Part shown: positions 43,244 to 43,599 of the stretch, one piece after another
Numbering within the stretch: the stretch's first letter is position 1
Layout of the letters: each line of letters begins with the position of its first letter
Source: Polynucleobacter kasalickyi
GTDB lineage: Bacteria; Pseudomonadota; Gammaproteobacteria; Burkholderiales; Burkholderiaceae
Assembly: GCF_900176405.1 (NCBI RefSeq)
Contig: NZ_FWXJ01000018.1
Coordinates: forward strand, 1 to 43,599
DNA: 43,599 nucleotides
Reading direction: 5' to 3'
Translations under genes and position numbers: made by a program
Notes under the pieces: model-generated
Told to the model about the DNA's origin: nothing
Database searches by the model: none
Seen by the model: only the letters and a program-made list of their open reading frames with translations

Positions 43244-43491
43244 TTCAATGCCCTTTTACTTTTAGCAATAGGCTCAGCCATTGCGTCTTTAATTGACTCG
43301 CGCATTCCTGGAATTGCCAATAGATAAAGCTTCTCCTGTATGGCGCTCCAATCTTCTTCAGAAAGTAATACGGCCTTTGCCTGCTTACCAGAAATGACTA
43401 TTGGCTTGTGTGACTCTGCCGCCTGATCAATCAAACGATAAAGACCTGCTCGAGCTTCGCTTGCAGTTAATATAGTCATGATTTTGCTCAT
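43237..43491 (-). CDS. yefM: YefM/Phd-family antitoxin
   Basis: An 84-residue antitoxin of the Phd/YefM family, with an N-terminal DNA-binding part (MTILTASEARAGLYRLIDQA) and a C-terminal toxin-wrapping tail (LSEEDWSAIQEKLYLLAIPG onward). It should neutralise Txe and autoregulate the operon. It appears intact. The ATG at 43491 lies only 10 bp from the IS30 end (43502), and no Shine-Dalgarno or native promoter fits between, so expression may now depend on readthrough from the IS. A second ATG at 43479 is possible. Confidence 0.88.
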   Translation of the reverse strand: MSKIMTILTASEARAGLYRLIDQAAESHKPIVISGKQAKAVLLSEEDWSAIQEKLYLLAIPGMRESIKDAMAEPIAKSKRALKW

Positions 43492-43501
43492 TTTTATATA
43501 G

Positions 43502-43599
43502 TGGTGGATTCAAGTACGAAGTGCAACACGTTTTAAGGACTGCATAAATACTTCGTTGGGTGTTTTAAATCCTAATCTTTTTCTTGGTCGGTTATTTAA
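43502..43599. repeat. 98-bp terminal inverted repeat of the window (IS30 right end), right copy
   Basis: Exact reverse complement of bases 1-98. On the minus strand 43599-43510 encodes the same 29 C-terminal transposase residues, stopping at 43510-43512. Identity with the left copy ends at 43501. The IS end points toward the toxin-antitoxin operon, in the same direction of transcription. Confidence 0.9.
43510..43599 (-). mobile_element. IS30-family transposase, C-terminal fragment (runs off right edge)
   Basis: Second copy of the inward-reading C-terminus (NNRPRKRLGFKTPNEVF), frame open to the window edge. It and the left copy converge on the window interior. The remainder of the element is outside. 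Confidence 0.85.

Overview
The window looks like chromosome from a low-GC betaproteobacterium of the order Burkholderiales; a Polynucleobacter-like organism is my best guess. The reasons are three orphan Bug/TctC periplasmic receptors (an expansion typical of this order), AT-rich coding, and a mix of environmental, heterotrophic functions. This is inferred from gene content, not from a marker gene. I see no rRNA, no intact tRNA and no CRISPR array.

Edges. Both ends carry the same 98 bp in opposite orientation (1-98 and 43502-43599). Each copy encodes the last 29 codons of an IS30-family transposase, reading inward. The window is therefore the unique stretch between two inverted IS30 copies, or a contig that stops inside that repeat.

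Left part (154-8.3 kb). A Bug receptor, an exported FMN-dependent 2-hydroxyacid dehydrogenase with a haem-c-like CAGCH motif, an exported alpha/beta hydrolase and a secreted metallophosphoesterase come first. An arsenic locus follows: arsR-arsC-MIP channel overlapping on the minus strand, and arsH divergent. There is no ArsB or Acr3 pump, so the channel is the likely arsenite exit. Next are a Crp/Fnr-type regulator with a candidate palindromic operator and a 48-residue membrane protein.

Middle (8.4-20 kb). This holds katG, a DUF1330 protein with an amino-acid-type ABC binding protein, and a minus-strand run of a nucleosidase, a LON-domain protein, an MpaB-like oxygenase and AlkB. The run diverges from apt with only 4 bp between start codons. 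UPF0114, an FGE-like protein without the FGE cysteines, an alpha/beta hydrolase, and the phosphate pair DUF47-PiT follow.

Decay zone (20-24.6 kb). An exported amidohydrolase is followed by a frameshifted MAPEG gene, the amputated C-terminal domain of a cation-diffusion facilitator butted against a TupA-like gene, a second TupA and a ModE-PBP regulator. No permease or ATPase is present.

Right part (25-43.6 kb). This includes a beta-barrel protein, a secreted metallo-beta-lactamase-fold protein beside a probable D-tartrate dehydratase, two small proteins of which one is His-rich, a second Bug receptor, a Fur-box-controlled iron-type cupredoxin, a PhnD-like sensor overlapping a diguanylate cyclase, an outer-membrane protein, a lipoprotein hydrolase of higher GC, and a BLUF photoreceptor. 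An IS481-type scar, a Bug receptor coupled to a pseudooxynicotine-hydrolase-like enzyme, an intact MAPEG paralogue, a LysR-SbtA bicarbonate uptake pair, and a YefM-Txe toxin-antitoxin module complete it. In that module a TGG-to-TAG change removes the toxin's catalytic His, and the IS30 end lies 10 bp from the antitoxin start.

Overall the window shows accessory nutrient-scavenging and stress genes with several fresh lesions. The points most worth a second look are the CAGCH flavoenzyme, the PhnD-GGDEF pair, the nonsense toxin, and three tRNA-3'-end-like remnants, two of which share a terminator.
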